NCBI GenBank assembly: GCA_033558025.1
Contig: JAUCEF010000004.1
Span: forward strand, 124,001 to 188,000
Length of the DNA stretch: 64,000 nucleotides
Direction: 5' to 3'
Origin: Phytophthora sp. 'mugwort'
Taxonomy: Eukaryota > Oomycota > Peronosporomycetes > Peronosporales > Peronosporaceae
The notes beneath the pieces are model-generated. The model had not been told where the DNA came from and did no database searches. It saw only the letters and a list, made by a program, of their open reading frames with translations. Positions 23,365-35,025 of the stretch are shown here, in pieces. The translations under genes were made by a program, and so were the position numbers. Each line of letters begins with the position of its first letter. Within the stretch, counting starts at the first letter, position 1.

Positions 23365-24622
23365 ATGTCGTCAGACTGGCTCTTCTCCGCCGCCGAGCTG
23401 CAGCGCTCCCCGTCCCGCCGTGACGGCGTGTCTCTCGCCTCGGAGCTGGAGCGCCGCGCCTCCGCCTGTCGCCTCGTGGCTCGACTGGCGTCGACGCTGC
23501 GTGTATCACTTGCCTCCCAGCGTGCGTCCTGTGTGTTCCTGCACCGCTTCTTTATGCGGCGCTCGCTGGCACAGTACGACGAGCGCCAGGCGGCGGCCGC
23601 GTGCCTCCTGCTGGCCTCCAAGGCCGAAAACGACGAGACGCAAAGTGTCGACGTGCGGCGACTAGCTAAGGCGCTGATCATGCAGACATCATTGGCATTA
23701 TCTGAGGCTGACGTGTCCATCAACATTCTTCAGCTTGAGGGGGATGTGCTCCTGGCGTTGAGCTTTGAGTTGGACGTGGACCACTCTTTCTGTTATATCG
23801 CAGCTGCGGTGGACAAGGTCATCGCGCTCACGAAAGCACAGGGAGACACTCTGCAGCAAACGCTGAAGCAGACAGCCTGGAGTTTCCTGAACGATAGCGC
23901 AATCACGTGGACGTGTCTGGCGGTGGACGCGCCGCTTGCTGCCAAGGCCGCAGTGTACGCCGCCGGACTGTTTAATGGCTGCGTGTCAGAAAAAACTATG
24001 ACGAATGATAAGGAACCGTGGTGGACGGTGCTGGAGACACCTGTGAACGTCTTGAAAGGTGCTTGACTGTATAGTATGTTTACTGGATGAGAACTGGGTG
24101 GACTCATGAGGTAGTTGGTGGTGTGGTTCAGATGCCGCAAGACACGTGCTGTCCGCCTACACGGCTCCATTTGTTGACACCAGTGTGTTGCCCAGCGCAC
24201 TGGTCGAGTTGGTGAACGTCTTCCACGAGAAGACAGAGACGAACGAGTCCAGCGAGACGTGCGTGCGTGATCCAGAAGTGACCGAGACGCCGTGCGAGCT
24301 GCTGGACGATGACTTTAAGCAGGTCGAGATCGACGCAGAGATTCTGTTCCAGGGTGTGGAGGGATCCCTTGTCAGCGAGACCTATGTGGACCAGTCCACT
24401 GCGTGGATCGAGGACTGTGTTCTAATCATGAAGGGTCAAGGAAAGGGCGAGCAGAGCCCGTCTAGCCCTTCCGACCCGTGCGATGTGGAGAAGAGCATCC
24501 TGCTCTACTCCCCGCAATACCGTGCCATGGGATCATGCACGCAACGACCTCTTCTAGTGAAGCGCTCGATTACGCTAGCAGAGTGTGGCCGCAGCATCAA
24601 GAAGGCCAAGCTGGCACTATGA
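23365..24622 (+). CDS. cyclin of the transcriptional (T/K/L/C-like) type
   Basis: Exons 23365-24058 and 24132-24622 join to 1185 bases (394 residues); the intron is 73 bases, GT..AG, phase 1. The N-terminal cyclin box is visible: RRSLAQYDERQAAAACLLLA followed by SKAEND, matching the core helix 3 of cyclins T and K (ACLFLAGKVEE-like), then a second helical repeat with LEGDVLLALSFELDVDHSF. Such cyclins activate CDK9/12-type kinases or Mediator CDK8. The C-terminal tail is acidic and unlike characterised families, so the exact subfamily is open. The start ATG is the first in frame after a pyrimidine-rich leader. Confidence 0.75.
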
Positions 24623-24964
24623 GGATCGTTCTAAGCACGGTGGTCGCCCGTCCGAGACGTCAAATCTCCGTGGGGCGACTTGCTCGGACGATGGAATGCT
24701 CTTCCACGCACGTAGCATCCCGAAAAAGTGTGAAAGCAGTGAAGAATCAAGCGTGAAGCAGCATTCCGACCTGCATACGAAGCGAGCGCTTCTGTATATT
24801 CTGCCAAACTACATGGAAACCATCCTCGTAAAGTAAAAAGTAAAAAAAGATACTTGCATCGTGCTGTGAGTACACCGCTGTTTTAGTTGAAGTCGATACT
24901 GGTAGTGGTAGTGGTTCACATTAGCGTGATGATAGACAGACACCTGAGCCGGGAATATTTTTTT

Positions 24965-25077
24965 CACGTGTGAGATCAATGTTCACGTGTGCTTTGAATC
25001 ACACGTGTATCGGTTTGGTCATGGCTAACATGGTGAAACCCACGTGTGTCTGAGCGGAAGCGAGCTGAAATCACGTG
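24965..25077. promoter_or_regulatory. cluster of five CACGTG(T) boxes
   Basis: CACGTG occurs at 24965, 24984, 25002, 25041 and 25072, five times in 113 bases and each followed by T. The hexamer is the classical E-box/G-box for bHLH and bZIP factors. The target gene is not obvious: the cyclin ends upstream and a transposase fragment follows. Confidence 0.4.
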
Positions 25078-25078
25078 T

Positions 25079-25382
25079 TTTAGAGAAAATGAATGGAAAC
25101 GATCTGATCAAGTCATGTGCACTCGAGGAGGCAACCCTCGTACTCCCTCCATTGACACTAAACAGTTGTTGCGTAGGTGGCAAGTGGCACCGGGTTTCAG
25201 AAGGCGTCGTGCGGGACAGCGTCGCGAAGTGTGGCTTTGCTGATGAGCCTAACGAATGGCACATTGCCAAGCACGATGTGTACCCAAGTTCCGGCCTGCA
25301 TGGGGGTTCGACAACCAACTCAGCAAATATGACGACGAGGACATCGACAGCTCGAATACGAGACTCGGCGTATTTTTTATGA
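25079..25382 (+). pseudogene. pogo-type (DDE_1) transposase C-terminal fragment
   Basis: Two frames together give the C-terminal signature of oomycete pogo/Tigger-like transposases: TRGGNPRTPSI near 25122-25154, then SEGVVRDSVAKCGFADEPNE and HIAKHDVYPSS in another frame (about 25195-25290). The same signature recurs in the better preserved copy at 56925-57573. It is short, frameshifted and inactive. Confidence 0.65.
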
Positions 25383-26420
25383 GGTCTGGATTGAGTCTCC
25401 AACAGGACAAACCACTAGAGACCTCTGTTTTTTTTCTCCTTCACACGCTAGTGAACGGATTTCATCGTCTGCAGGGCACTACCGGTAGCCGGACAACGAC
25501 ATTAAACATAGTCGCAGGAGTACTAGCAATGGGAAAATAAAGTCGTGACTAAAGCTCAAGGCGCTTTTTAAAAAGAGAAGAAGCATGGCTTCAATTTTCC
25601 AGAAATCTTGCAAAGATGGCACAAACTTTGTCGTCCAGGCGTTTGTACAGTAGATTGTATCGCACGTATAGCGCTGTGGTTGGCTGCATCCAACATTCTG
25701 GTATGCTTGAAATTGGATCCCGGCTTCCGTCGGGAGCTAAGGTCAGTCAAATCCACGACATAGTTGTTGGTAGCATCCAAATGTCTCGAAAAGAATACAG
25801 ATACTGAGGCTATTGAGAGCAAGCCCTGTCAATCCGAATCCTCTGTAAGAAGTTACAGAGAATTCGGATTACCAGGGAGTTTTCATGATGCTGCTGCGTA
25901 AAGTTGAAGCCTATCCTGTCTTCTGGATCTAAATTTGCAGCTCGCAAGGTTGTTGTTGTTACACGGAACACTACTGCATTTCATGTACTGAAAGTGGAGA
26001 CAACGCCGTAATAACTTATATCGAGCTTAGAAACGTTGTTATCTTCTGCAGCCCTGGTTCAAATGACAATTTCTAATCAAATATTTGTACTGAGTATAGT
26101 ACTTCGAAGTATAACAGTTATGCTTTGTACAAACTTTTGAGTTGTCAGTTTTTGAGTTGTCAGCTTACATGTACTATAGCAGACAACTCCAGCGAAGGGC
26201 AGCAGTTTATACAGTTGTGGTGGCGATAAAATTGACAATCGCGCGATTGTGCGGCGGTCAAAGTCCGTGAACAAGTTTGTTCAAGTAACTAAAAGTGTTA
26301 TCTCGAAGGAAAAATATTAGTGTGAGTGAATGCTCTAGTCACCCGATGGGGCGCTAGGAGTCGTTGTTTATAAAAGCTGGGCACTTTTTAAGCCTAATCT
26401 ATTAAGTTCTGCGTGCGGCC
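25383..26420. other. intergenic, contains one strong hairpin
   Basis: No gene supported. The notable item is an 18-base stem hairpin at 25831-25870. A TTTTGAGTTGTCAG direct repeat lies at about 26137-26163. Confidence 0.5.
25831..25870. repeat. hairpin with 18-base arms and GAAG loop
   Basis: Arms 25831-25848 and 25853-25870 pair at 17 of 18 positions (AATCCGAATC.. against ..AATTCGGATT), with a 4-base loop. No T-run follows, so a terminator reading is weak. It may be a collapsed terminal inverted repeat or a small-RNA precursor. Confidence 0.6.
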
Positions 26421-28019
26421 CTACAACAGGCACTCAAACCACTTCACTGGCATCTTCGCTTTATCCATCAGGGCATCGCCCGCTTTGAAAGCCACATCGT
26501 AGTGGTTGAGTTTTGCTGCGTAGAAGCGATGACGATAGTCTTTACGAAACTTGGACGCTGGAATACCCCCGGCGCAACTGTGGAATTCTACCATACCGTC
26601 ATTTTTGCGAGATTTGTGTGAGACCATGCTGCCCAGTACCCAGAAGCCAATCTGGTACGATGAAAGGATTCCGGAATAGCTCCTGCTACACATGAGGGCG
26701 TACACATTGTCTCGATATGCCTCCTGTGCAGCCTCGTAAGCCTCGTCTAGCTCAGCGTTACTGTAACTCTCGTGCTCATAGGCAAGAGACTTGATCCCGT
26801 CGTCTGCAGGGCAAAACCCAGTATTTTCAACAAATTTTTCCATGAAAAGGTTGGTCTGATCCATGCAAGATTCCTGGAAGTAATCCGAGGCCATGCTCCC
26901 AGCCATCGGCGAGCCTGTGCTAACCCACGTCGTGCTTTTGTCAAAGCTACATATCCCGTTAGCGATTGCACCTGCCACCATGAGTCCGCCCATGGAGTGC
27001 GAGATGACAATCGTGTCAGAAACTGTAGTTCCCTTGCTAGTCTCGCTTACGCCGAGGATGTGATCGCATACTTTTTGCTGCTGAAGTCCATCCGTCCATG
27101 AATTGTTCACTGTGTTAAGTACTGCGTACTTTGTCGACGAGCAGCACGGTGTATGGCCCGTCATATTTCCCCAATATGTGTCCGTCTCAAGGTTCTCCTC
27201 CTCCTCAGTAAGAACTCCAAGGCCGTGGATGAAGATACACGGACGCGGCTCTGACTTGCACGTGCACACATCCTCGAGCGAAACTTCCAACGATGCTGTC
27301 AGCTTTCTCGCACTGTCGGTGGAGAGTTTCTCTCCAGTTAGGAAAGACTTCCCCACTGAAGTCACTGAACTCGACGCCACTTTCTTGCACTCGATTTTTG
27401 TGTTGCCATTAAGTTTTGGTGCCTGAATTGGCATATGATTTCCCACGTACTCCACCTTGATATTCATATCACTGCCATACATTGTGAAACCTGAAGAACC
27501 TGAAAAACACAGGCCGAATTCGATGCCATTCACCGAAGCCTTAAAGGTATTTCCACTTGAGCATGGTAAAACGCTGCCATCGCTTGCTAGAATCGTTGTA
27601 ACAGCTTTTGCGTCACTTAACGCGGTTACAATTGAGTTAATAGGCGGCAAAATATTTGTGTCCATGCACTTTACCGACGGGTGGTTGTCTCTGAAATTGA
27701 CAAAACTGTGAGAAACGTACGCCACTCCATCCACGAGCGAATAATTGTAGAGCATTCCATCCTCTTCAAATGTAGTGAACGCGTTGTAAAGCACGCTCGT
27801 GTTGTCGATGGATAAAATGGGGTTAGCGAGCACGGAAAACTCGGCTTGGCCATGGACTTTCGTGGCGAAGCGCTTGATCGAGAACTGGAAGCGTAGAGAT
27901 GGCCAACGGGGGTTACTGTCGCTCTGAGCGGCGAGTTGCAAGCTGCTTTGCGCGGCCGCGACTGTCAACAAGACTGCAGATACAATGGTGACAATGAAAT
28001 TTTGTCGAAGCGCCGGCAT
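26421..28019 (-). CDS. secreted alpha/beta-hydrolase (lipase/esterase-like)
   Basis: 532 residues, single exon. A signal peptide (residues 1 to about 23, ending AAAQ) indicates secretion. The N-terminal half (24-255) is a cysteine-containing beta-rich region with no family I can name. The C-terminal half has the hydrolase fold: oxyanion-type HGLG (about 265), the nucleophile elbow SHSMGG with Ser342, and a likely catalytic histidine in KLNHYD (His506). The protein ends WFECLL with a conserved cysteine. The enzyme probably cleaves esters outside the cell; the substrate is unknown. It is the only intact member of a local family of three (see 28395-33000 and 33200-34756). The start is the first ATG and yields the signal peptide. 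Confidence 0.78.
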   Translation of the reverse strand: MPALRQNFIVTIVSAVLLTVAAAQSSLQLAAQSDSNPRWPSLRFQFSIKRFATKVHGQAEFSVLANPILSIDNTSVLYNAFTTFEEDGMLYNYSLVDGVAYVSHSFVNFRDNHPSVKCMDTNILPPINSIVTALSDAKAVTTILASDGSVLPCSSGNTFKASVNGIEFGLCFSGSSGFTMYGSDMNIKVEYVGNHMPIQAPKLNGNTKIECKKVASSSVTSVGKSFLTGEKLSTDSARKLTASLEVSLEDVCTCKSEPRPCIFIHGLGVLTEEEENLETDTYWGNMTGHTPCCSSTKYAVLNTVNNSWTDGLQQQKVCDHILGVSETSKGTTVSDTIVISHSMGGLMVAGAIANGICSFDKSTTWVSTGSPMAGSMASDYFQESCMDQTNLFMEKFVENTGFCPADDGIKSLAYEHESYSNAELDEAYEAAQEAYRDNVYALMCSRSYSGILSSYQIGFWVLGSMVSHKSRKNDGMVEFHSCAGGIPASKFRKDYRHRFYAAKLNHYDVAFKAGDALMDKAKMPVKWFECLL

Positions 28020-28394
28020 CGTGGAAGTCTTAACCTGATCAGCTTAGTGGGGCAGAAAGGAAATCAATCACTGAGAGGGTCACGTGACTCACGTCCGCCA
28101 TTGCTGCTCGGCGACACCGAGTCGGTAGTAGTGCGTCGAAGAGTGTCAAGTTCTAGGTAATGGGGAGCCGTAGACCACACACTTGAGGAGCGTGTATACA
28201 AATTTCAAGAGTAAACATGTATTCGGTTTGTTAATGACCATGTGCTTTATCTTGAGGCTTTGCCATGACGTCACGTCTTCAACCCGGATGCTTTTCATCT
28301 TCGGTCAGTCGAATGGTATAGCAAAAGTAGCACTCTGAAACCGTATGTATAGATCATAAACTTTTGTAGTGCAGATTCAAGTTTACTACACCGT
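28020..28394. other. intergenic between hydrolase gene and decayed paralogue
   Basis: No gene supported. It is the promoter side of the 26421-28019 gene. Confidence 0.5.
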
Positions 28395-29490
28395 TCTAGC
28401 AAACACTCGAACCACTTGACGGTCATCTTTGCTTCACCAAAAAGAGCATTGCCGCTCTGCGGCGACGAAATGATTGAGTTTCGTCACGTAAAATTGATCG
28501 TGATAGTTGTTGTCGAACTTGGATTCCGGGATACCTCCAGCAACTATGGATCTATAACTGCGCATTGCTGCCGTCATATAGGTCTGTTACACCTTCTGAG
28601 CCGCCAGGTACGCTGTGTTCAGCTTGCTCGACGAATACTGCTCGTTTTCGAGTGACGCGAATCGCGGCACTCGTCCAGTGACATTCACTAACTTTTCAAT
28701 AATCAGATTCGTTTCGCCATCGCATGAGCTATGGAGATAATCTGAGCCCATACTTACTCTCATTGGGACGCCGACACTGATCCATGTGGCTTGAAGAAAG
28801 GCGACACTTTCCCGTTGCAATTACGCCGGCCAGCATTAGAGCGACCATTGAATGCGTGATGATAATAGTATCCGAAATGGTCGATTTGCTACTCGTTTGC
28901 TAACTGCGAGAGCCGGATCGCGCACTTTGTGCTGCTTAGTGTCTTCTATCCCCACGAGTGATTCACCGTGTTGAGCACTGCGATGGAGCTGCATTATGGC
29001 GCGTGGTCCGTAAAGTTGCCCCAATATTTCGTACGGAACGAGTCCTGGTTATCGGCAGCTCCATTTTAATGCTTGGCCGATAATTAAAATACACGGACGC
29101 GACGTCGACTTGCACGAGCAGGAAGGAGAGAGATCCAACGAGAAACCGAATGCAACTTTCAGTATTCTCGAGCTCTGGGCGCGGATTAATTGACCTGTCG
29201 ATAGCGACTTCTCGATTACCGCTTCACACTTGGCACTCGAGTTAGTGTTTAGAGATGCACTGCGGATCGCTTCGCGATTGTTTAAATACTCCACTTTAAT
29301 TTACATGTCGCATTTTCCATTGAAAGGCCTCGAGAGCTGGAATAGCAGAGACTGAAGACGATCCCATTGACCAAAACTTTAAATTGGTTCCCGCAGGAAC
29401 ACTCGATAACAGTGCTGCTACTTGTTAATATACTACGGCTGAGCACTGCCAGTCATGCATGGACCTACGCCTTGTCAACTGAATGACTCG
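28395..29490 (-). pseudogene. decayed hydrolase paralogue, middle and C-terminal part
   Basis: Minus-strand frames match the neighbouring hydrolase from about residue 160 to the C-terminus: TSRPCILIIGQ for the HGLG region, THSMVALM for the nucleophile elbow, VGVPMRVSMGSDYLHSSC and a KWFECLL-like end. The elbow glycine is lost (HSMV in place of HSMG) and many frameshifts are present. The missing N-terminal part lies beyond a Harbinger insertion, at 32660-33000. Confidence 0.7.
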
Positions 29491-29817
29491 CCACTGCCCT
29501 CATGTTGTTGCTGTGAAGAGATGCAATACGGCATCTGAACCACCGTCTTAGACGGTGTTTGGATTCTAGAATAAATCGCGATTTACCGCTCAAAATCATG
29601 ATTTTCGACCGATTGCAATTTTCGAAAAATCACATTCCAAACGATGACCCCAATCTCAATAAAAATATCGATATCGAAAAATCGCGATATCTGCAAGATT
29701 GTTGCGTTCCCAAACGCCATAAAAAAGATCGCGATTCTAGACAAAATATAGCGATTTCAAAGTTTCTATCAGACCAGAAACATTTTATCGCGATTTGCCC
29801 TTCGGTGAGGAATCGAA

Positions 29818-30859
29818 ATGCCCACCAAGAGCAAGAGCGCGCGTCCTGGAACACCGAGAAGGATGCCTTCCTCGTTCAGTCCATTATATAGCAAGCGCAA
29901 GCAGGAAAGCGGGCCGATCTTGCATTTTCCGTGCAGCCTTTACCGCGAGATCCAAGACGACGTTGATGAAGCAACAACTGAAGTTCAGACTTACTGCGGT
30001 ACCTCATATCGAGCCCTGCGTATCGTGATTCGAAGTAACCCACTCGTTGCATGTGTTATGCAGCTGAAAAGGGATCTACATAGCGATCAAAACAACGTTG
30101 GACGCGGCTGGCTTTGGCTGGGATGCTGATCGCCACCACGTTGTCCTCGTTCTCGACAATGATTTAGACGGCTACGTTAAGGTACTGTTCTCGCTAATCG
30201 TGGTCAAGGATAACGCTTTCCAGCTGACGTTAGGTATATGCAGCACCACCCGAAAGTTGCAGACTATCGGAAAAAGCCCATGGCATTATATGAAGACCTC
30301 AGTACCCTGTATGAAGGAACGTATTCCACTGGGGAGTACGCGTGGCTTCTGATGAACCGTGCCCAACTGATTTTGTCACGTACCATCGGCACCACAACCA
30401 GCCGAGCCATCGACACCCACGGAGGGTATCACTGATGGTAGAATACCGAGGCGTATTTCCGCCGAGCCAACTTCTCAAGTTGCTTCTGCTGCCGATCCTG
30501 CTGTTGCGCTTGCTGATGAGCCTGTTGCTAGCGCTAGTAGCACGTCAACGACTACTACTACATCTAAAAACCGTAGTAGTGGAAGTGGAGGAGTAGTGAT
30601 TGCAGAGGCAATCAGTGATATCAGTGATATTGCTGCGAAAATGCGTCACCGAACCTCAAAACTGAGGGTGCTTTCGAACTCACAGAGGACCATTAAATTG
30701 CTGCAGAAAGACTACGCAGATGAGCTGCAAACGGAGAGTCTTGTTCAAGCATTTGATGTTGTGATTGATGAAAAAGAAAGCACTGGTTTTTTGTTTGTTA
30801 TGGAGGCGGGACCAGCGCGTGACGCATGGCTCAACAGGCAGCTTGGGACCCGTGACTAA
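29818..30859 (+). pseudogene. Harbinger Myb/SANT-like companion protein, broken
   Basis: The trihelix/Myb-like pattern is visible as WNTEKDAFLVQSI (about 29852-29889) followed by QAGKRADLAF in a later frame. A second block (about 30230-30360) gives HPKVADYRKKPMALYEDL and STGEYAW, frequent in oomycete Harbinger-associated proteins. The C-terminal helical block (30596-30859) has coiled-coil character. Several frame changes and stops are present. In intact elements this protein helps the transposase bind the termini. Confidence 0.6.
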
Positions 30860-30944
30860 GTGGGCGGAGATACGGAAGCGAGGCTGTGCTTTTAATACAT
30901 CAACGATTTCGGATTACCTTATATGAATCCCACTTTTTTTTTTC

Positions 30945-32250
30945 TAGTCTATCGCTCATGTTGCTTGCCTCTCGATAAGTTCCGGTTGTGTCTTAGCGAA
31001 GGCCGGACGAGGTTCATCCGTGGCGTCATCGGAGTCATCATATCCTTCCAGTTCATTTTCCGGATCATCAGGCAACTCATTTTGTACACGGATAAAATTG
31101 TAAAGCACGCAGCACGCTCTTACAATTTTTGCCTGCGTTTCAACCGAGAATTTAAAAAGGCACTTAGGATAGGAAATCGTCGCTTTAAAACGCCGATGGC
31201 TCTTTTGATGACATTGCGTGCCTGAGCATGCCTCAAATGTTACAGTTCCTTATAGTTGCGAGGTCTACGATAGCAATAAATTATTAGCTGGAGGATAGTT
31301 GCAAACGCATTCAGTAGTACTCTTACCATTCGTTGGCCTGACCCCATTCATTCCAATGATATCGAACTCCTCGATACGGAGTCATCACGTTCGTTGAAAG
31401 TCCGTACCCAGTATCCCTAGATCGAACAGCCCTTGAGGGGTCCTGAATTCCTTCCGTCTAGCGTCGGCAAGCACGGTGAAGTCTGCTGCCGACTCTACGG
31501 AATTTTGTGTTGTAACATGGTAATTCTCAAACCACGTTGCAACACAAAGTTTTGTACCTTCCCAACCCGACAGTACATAAAGAAACTGCATATCGAACGT
31601 ACAAGCTGCAAATACGTTCTGGCTAAGCTTTCCGGTTCTATCACGAAAAGGCTTCGCCTTCTCTCTCGGCACATGTGGAGGAATGTGTGCTTCATCAAAA
31701 GCAAGACGACATTAATTGAGCTGCTTGGCGTACTTTGGCTCTTGCTGTAGTATTTTGGATGGCGTGCCTGGTTGAACAAGGTAACTGGAAGCCATATTAT
31801 ACACCGCATCCAAGACTCGATGGAAGTGCCTATGCGACGGGCAATGCATAGTTAGAATTAGCAGCAGTCAAATCAAAATGATAAACCGAACCGGTGAACT
31901 GTTTCCCCGTTACGCTGAAATCGCTCTTGATGGTCGCTGTTGGACGCGTGTTTAGAGAGGCAATAGAGAAACATGGCAGCCTCTCCTCAGCGCTAACCCG
32001 AGACCAATTGCTTGGTGGATCTGCGCTTTCCAGAGCGATACAAAAGCGCTTGAAGACTGGCTTTGTCATGCGATAGCTTATGAACATTCGCTTCGCGTTG
32101 CCCTCGATTATCTCGGCTACCCAATTCGATCCAGTAAGAATCGACGTGTAGAGAGTTCTTTCTCGAAGTACGTGATAGCATAATACCCTGTAACGAGGGC
32201 CAACATATTCACAACGTCGTCATCACCATCACAATCATCCGCTTCCAGCA
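30945..32250 (-). pseudogene. PIF-Harbinger transposase, broken
   Basis: The N-terminal helix-turn-helix block at about 32090-31890 reads MTKPVFKRFCIAL and VSAEERLPCF. The catalytic core at 31672-31440 reads PFRDRTGKLSQNVFAACTFD, then YVLSGWEG and ESAADFTVLADA. The C-terminal end near 31200-30950 is on the same strand. The motifs match the DDE_4/HARBI1 family. Stops and frameshifts occur throughout. It runs opposite to the Myb-like gene, as expected for the family. Confidence 0.7.
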
Positions 32251-32659
32251 TGACGTCGTTCTCACTCATTGGAAACTAGACTGTGAAAGGTCGCCTCCGC
32301 GTTTGGATCGCCGCGATCCACGTAGATCGCAAACAGCACAGGATTGCGATCTATTCTGTTTCGTGATTTCCACGATGGTTCCAAACACGGAAAAATGCGA
32401 TTTCGACATCACGAAAATAGTTATCAAGTTCTAAAAAGATCGTGATAAAAAAATTCAGTGGATCCAAACAGACAATATTGCTCTGGACAAAATTTCATGT
32501 TTTCATTTTCTAAAATTCAGCTTCGATTTTTCAACCTAAAATTTTGAATCTGTCCATTTTTGCTCTGTACTGTGGCCATTTCGGACTGGCAAAGGTGAAG
32601 TTTCACTCAGTCCAGCAAATAATGGAGTTTACACACAGGAAAATATCCGAGTCCGAGGA

Positions 32660-33000
32660 TTTAACGGACAAAGAGCCACCAGTACCGTCCGTAGGAGACG
32701 CCGTCCACGAGAGCATAATTGAAGACCGTTGACTCTTCTGTGACGGGTACGAGACTGTCGTATAATACTTCAAGTACACTGGTAGGGTCATCGAGTGAGA
32801 CAACAGGGTTGGCAAGAACGGTTAATTCTGACTGCGTGGACCGTCATGGAAATGCGTTTAACTGTGAAGTGGGAACGCAGAGATGGTCAATTCGTTTCGT
32901 TGTTAAAGTTTCGTCGTGCCCTCCTGGTGGACTGCAGTTGCTTGGGTACTGTACTAGCGCAGCCAAGACCGCCACCAACCACAGCAGCGACGTCATCTCG
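32660..33000 (-). pseudogene. decayed hydrolase paralogue, N-terminal part
   Basis: The minus strand matches residues of about 30-105 of the intact hydrolase (DNA resembles 27715-27905), again frameshifted. Together with 28395-29490 it makes roughly one gene copy interrupted by the 2.9-kb Harbinger element. It could instead be a separate fragment, but order, strand and non-overlap favour one copy. Confidence 0.6.
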
Positions 33001-33199
33001 TAGTGTTTTTAACTCTACGTCTGGAAATTGGCCAGACGACTCTGTGGAAATTCCATTCCACTGGGATGTCGCAGTGACTTCCCATCCAACGGGGAACTTG
33101 AAAAAAAAAAGGCATACGAAGATCGAGTCCACATGTCAGCCACATCATTCAACTTCCTTTCATTTCGTTGCTTTTCTGCTCTGTCTACATATGTACCAG

Positions 33200-34756
33200 C
33201 TAAAGCAGACACTCGAACCACTTGACGGGCATCTTAGCCTTGCTTAAAAGGGCATCCCCATTCCGGAACGCAGTATCAGCATGATTAAGTTTCGTCACGT
33301 AGAATTTGTCCTCGTACGAGTTCCCAAATTTTAACGTCGGGAATCCAGCAGCGCAACTATAGAATTCTACCATACCGTCGTTCTTGAACGAGTGATGAGG
33401 AACGACTGTGCCTAACGTCCAATACCACCATTGGCGCTCTGATCGCAGCCCGGAGAACCTGTTGCTACACATTAAGGCATCCACGTTGCTTCGATACGCC
33501 TTTTGTGCGGCTAAGTACGCTCCATCCAGCTCCGAAGAACTGTAGCTCTCACCTTCATACGCGAGAGAGATAATACCGTCATCTGCTGGATAGAAGCCGG
33601 TCTTGGCTACCAGGTTTTCCGCTACAAAATTGGTGTCGTTCTTGCATGAATCTTGGAAATAATTCGAAGCCATACTTCCACGCAACGGGCCTGACAGACC
33701 CACCCACGCTGAACTCGAATCAATGCTGCATTTGCCCGTAACGATGGCTCCAGCCAGCAGGAGATTGCCCTGTGAGTGCGTGACGATATTAGTGTCTCTA
33801 ATCGAGTTGTCTTGGCTGACGTCATTCACCGAAAGAGCTCGATCGCACACATTTTTGCTGCTGCTCGTCGTCCGTCCATGAGTTATTTACCGTGTTGAGC
33901 ATTGCATACTCCATTGACGAGCAGCACGGCGCGTGATCCGTTAAGTTTCCCCAATAGTTAGTGGAGAACACGTCCATGTTTTCTGGTTCCTCTGTCGTGA
34001 CTCCTAGTCCATGGAGAAAGAAACACGGGCGTGGCGTCGACTTGCACGAACACGAGTCATCCGTCAAGGGAGAAATCAAGGTTAAACAATGCAGCTCTCA
34101 ATTGCCTCGCATCGTGAGGAGAGATCGATTCGCCAGTAAGCAAAGTCCGTCCGATCGATGTCAAAATTGTTGGCGTTGCCACCTTCTTGCACTTAAATTT
34201 CGCATCTGTCGGCTTGATAATCCTTTCGTGCGTCGGCAATACTCCACTTTGATTTCCATGTCGCTGCTGTTTCTTGAAGCCTGAAGACCCCGAGAAGCAC
34301 AACCCCAATCGATTCCATTGACCGAAATTTTTGGACGTGGTTCCGCTGGCACAGTCGATAATGCCACTACTTTTTTGTGATAAACTCGAAACGGGGATAG
34401 CTTCGTTCAGTGCAGACACGAACGCATTGATTGGGGGCATAATATCCGTCTGATCACATTTAGCTTGACGACTGCTGACGTCTAACTGTCGAATCCTGTA
34501 TAAAGGTGGCTAAGGTGTCGTATAAAACACTGGCACCATTGTTCATGAGCACAGGAGCGAGTATAGAGAAATCCAAGTGTTTGTGGACTCGCATGGAGCT
34601 GCGCTTGATCCTAAAGTCGAAACGGAGCGAGGGCCAACTCGTAGTCACCCCATTCACATGATTACGTCCAGCTATCACTGATTGAACAGCGAATGCAAGT
34701 AATGCGGTCACCAGCGTGAGCAGACAAAACTGCATTGTGGAATACAGTGACGGCAA
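33200..34756 (-). pseudogene. second decayed hydrolase paralogue
   Basis: Blocks in order on the minus strand are the signal peptide and N-terminus (34756-34460), a middle part (34440-34060), the HGLG region with RPCFFLHGLGVTTEEPEN (34079-33830) and the long C-terminal part (33850-33200) ending KWFECLL. The nucleophile elbow reads THSQGNLL, so the serine is kept but the following residues differ from the intact gene. At least three frame changes separate the blocks, and residues equivalent to about 95-125 are missing. It is likely a pseudogene; sequencing error cannot explain all the breaks. Confidence 0.75.
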
Positions 34757-35025
34757 GTGTGTGCGTTCTTGGCTCCCAATTGGGAAATGAATTGTGAGAT
34801 TTGAGAGTTGACAGCGCTACAGTAGCGAGCATGCTGATAACCAGAGGTCACATTCCATGATTCTCTGGCTGTCTATCACACGTTTAGTGCGAAGAAATGG
34901 TATGCAAGCACTACTGTTGACGCCAACCGACTCGTTGTCACACACGGCTTGTGTCATAAAGCTTTATCGTTAATAACTTACCTATATACACAATCTCACA
35001 CGCTTCACTATTTTCAAGACATGAA

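Larger units (their letters stand above)
29551..32473. mobile_element. PIF-Harbinger DNA transposon inserted in the hydrolase paralogue
   Basis: The ends carry related inverted termini: TGTTTGGATTC at about 29556 on the left and the complement of TGTTTGGATCC at about 32460-32470 on the right, in the style of Harbinger/Tourist termini. TTA precedes the left end. A Myb/SANT-like gene runs plus and a transposase gene runs minus, the standard two-gene Harbinger layout. Both are broken. Subterminal DNA is AT-rich and dotted with TCGCGAT motifs. Exact ends and target duplication remain uncertain. Confidence 0.65.
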
